The notes beneath the pieces are model-generated. The model was not told the origin of the DNA and did no database searches. It was given only the letters and a program-made list of their open reading frames with translations. Below, one piece after another: positions 8,588 to 12,332 of a stretch of DNA of 12,332 nucleotides (positions within the stretch are counted from its first letter, which is position 1; each line of letters opens with the position of its first letter). The position numbers were made by a program, and so were the translations under genes. The stretch covers positions 1-12,332 of the forward strand of contig CAKUPH010000061.1 in assembly GCA_934675115.1 (NCBI GenBank), in the 5' to 3' direction. The DNA comes from an uncultured Oscillospiraceae bacterium (GTDB taxonomy: Bacteria > Bacillota > Clostridia > Oscillospirales > Oscillospiraceae).

Positions 8588-9076
8588 TTATATATAAGGT
8601 AGGGGCAGCGGCCTGCCGTCCAGAACGGCCCGGACCAGCCGGTCCCCTTCGTACTGCACCGTCAGCAGGAACGCGGGGCGCTCCTCCGTCAGCAGCCGCA
8701 GGAAGATCCTGTCGCCCTCCCAGATGGGCAGCTCCGTGATCTTCTCCTTCGGCACCCACTCAAGGTCGCCCTCGCCGCAGCTCCGGGCCATCTCCCCCGC
8801 CCACTCGTCGGCGGTAAAGAGGTACATGTGCTCCCCTTCCCAGCCGCCGTCGGTGAGGAAGGTCACCACACCCCGGAACCGGAACTCCGTCAGCGTCAGG
8901 CCCGTCTCCTCCCGCACCTCGCGGATGAGACATTCGTCCGGGCTCTCGTCGCCCTCAAACTTGCCGCCCACGCCGATCCACTTGTCCTGATTCACGTCGT
9001 TTTTCTTCTTGACCCGGTGGAGCATCAGGTACTCGCCCCGGTGATTTTCCAGATAGCACAAGGTGGTGTTGAACAC
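8588..9076 (-). CDS. NUDIX hydrolase (MutT-like nucleoside triphosphate pyrophosphohydrolase family)
   Basis: A 162-residue NUDIX enzyme that would hydrolyse a nucleoside diphosphate linked to another group; candidates include oxidised dGTP or related nucleotides. The NUDIX box is complete: in the protein counted from 9076, G38 to L60 fits GX5EX7REUXEEXGU exactly (GKFEGDE, then REVREETGL). The preceding DKWIGVGG and the N-terminal NTTLCYLE are typical of a common clostridial MutT-like family. I prefer the GTG at 9076, with AAGGGAG 10 bases upstream and a family-like N-terminus; an in-frame TTG at 9118 would add 14 residues. The stop TAA shares its last base with an ATG in frame with the following peptidase gene, so the two are one transcript. 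Substrate cannot be deduced from sequence. Confidence 0.92.
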   Translation of the reverse strand: MFNTTLCYLENHRGEYLMLHRVKKKNDVNQDKWIGVGGKFEGDESPDECLIREVREETGLTLTEFRFRGVVTFLTDGGWEGEHMYLFTADEWAGEMARSCGEGDLEWVPKEKITELPIWEGDRIFLRLLTEERPAFLLTVQYEGDRLVRAVLDGRPLPLPYI

Positions 9077-9086
9077 GCCGCGTCCG

Positions 9087-9093
9087 CTCCCTT
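9087..9093 (-). promoter_or_regulatory. Ribosome binding site supporting the GTG start of the NUDIX gene
   Basis: AAGGGAG on the minus strand lies 10 bases before the GTG at 9076. The alternative TTG at 9118 has only a poor match upstream (AGGT). Confidence 0.5.
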
Positions 9094-9150
9094 CCCGCTC
9101 ATCCGGGCCAAAGTACAACCGATTGATGTTACCTATACAACTAATAGTTT

Positions 9151-9179
9151 ATTATAATGCCTTATCATCCATTTTGCAA
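9151..9179 (-). promoter_or_regulatory. Promoter of the NUDIX-peptidase-membrane protein unit
   Basis: On the minus strand TTGCAA (9179-9174) is followed after exactly 17 bases by a perfect TATAAT (9156-9151). Transcription would start near 9144, leaving a leader of about 68 nt before the GTG. It lies just downstream of the rpoC terminator, so these genes are transcribed separately from rpoC. An 11-bp palindrome (9139-9149) sits on the predicted start point. Confidence 0.7.
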
Positions 9180-9229
9180 GTGTATATTCATTTCCTGCAT
9201 TTTCTTTTTGCGCATCCGGCACAATTGTC

Positions 9230-9264
9230 AAAAAAGAAGGGGAGCGCACAGTGCGCTCCCCTTC
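9230..9264 (-). terminator. Intrinsic terminator of rpoC
   Basis: A perfect 13-bp stem (arms 9236-9248 and 9252-9264, core GGGGAGCGCA) with a 3-base loop is followed on the minus strand by six T residues (9235-9230). It begins 24 bases after the rpoC stop. A smaller 5-bp hairpin (GCATT/AATGC, 9270-9283) lies between the stop and the terminator. This is the clearest terminator in the window and ends the rpoB-rpoC type transcript. Confidence 0.93.
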
Positions 9265-9287
9265 AAGCTGCATTTTACAATGCGGAA

Positions 9288-12332
<3,045 letters not shown>

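Noticed and set aside
6855..8759. Oligoendopeptidase gene starting at 8759
   Set aside because: The extra 66 residues are the out-of-frame reading of the NUDIX gene end and have shadow-like composition.

Overview
The window is about 12.3 kb of GC-rich DNA in which every supported gene lies on the minus strand. AGGAGG-type ribosome binding sites, a Gram-positive-style lipoprotein signal, the layout of the RNA polymerase beta' chain and clostridial-looking NUDIX and M3 peptidase sequences suggest a high-GC anaerobic Firmicute. I would guess Oscillospiraceae (Flavonifractor/Oscillibacter-like); this is inference from remembered family features, not a database result.

Layout, in the direction of transcription (right to left). 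(1) 12332-9288: most of rpoC, cut at its 5' end by the window edge and closed by a textbook intrinsic terminator at 9264-9230. (2) 9179-6314: a promoter (TTGCAA-N17-TATAAT), then a tightly packed three-gene unit: a NUDIX hydrolase, an M3-family zinc oligoendopeptidase whose upstream ATG overlaps the NUDIX stop (TAATG), and a four-helix membrane protein of unknown function that starts 1 base after the peptidase stop. (3) 6268-1: a near-consensus promoter (TTGACA-N17-TAAAAT), a leader of about 178 nt with three GC-rich hairpins, then an oligopeptide/dipeptide ABC importer: lipoprotein binding protein, a 218-nt intercistronic region with a strong hairpin, OppB-type permease, OppC-type permease, and an OppD-type ATPase that runs off the left edge. 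The second ATPase (OppF type) would be expected beyond it.

Functionally the importer would bring peptides into the cell and the neighbouring cytoplasmic oligoendopeptidase could degrade them; the NUDIX and membrane proteins have no clear link to this. No gap between genes exceeds 300 bases. I see no tRNA, rRNA, CRISPR array, insertion sequence or integrase, and no convincing undescribed multi-gene system. The most interesting points are structural: an insertion of about 59 residues in RpoC that looks like a gapless tandem copy of the segment after it; an OppC-type permease with about 180 extra extracytoplasmic residues containing short repeats; a matching enlarged binding protein; and structured RNA in the importer leader and in the gap between the binding protein and OppB.
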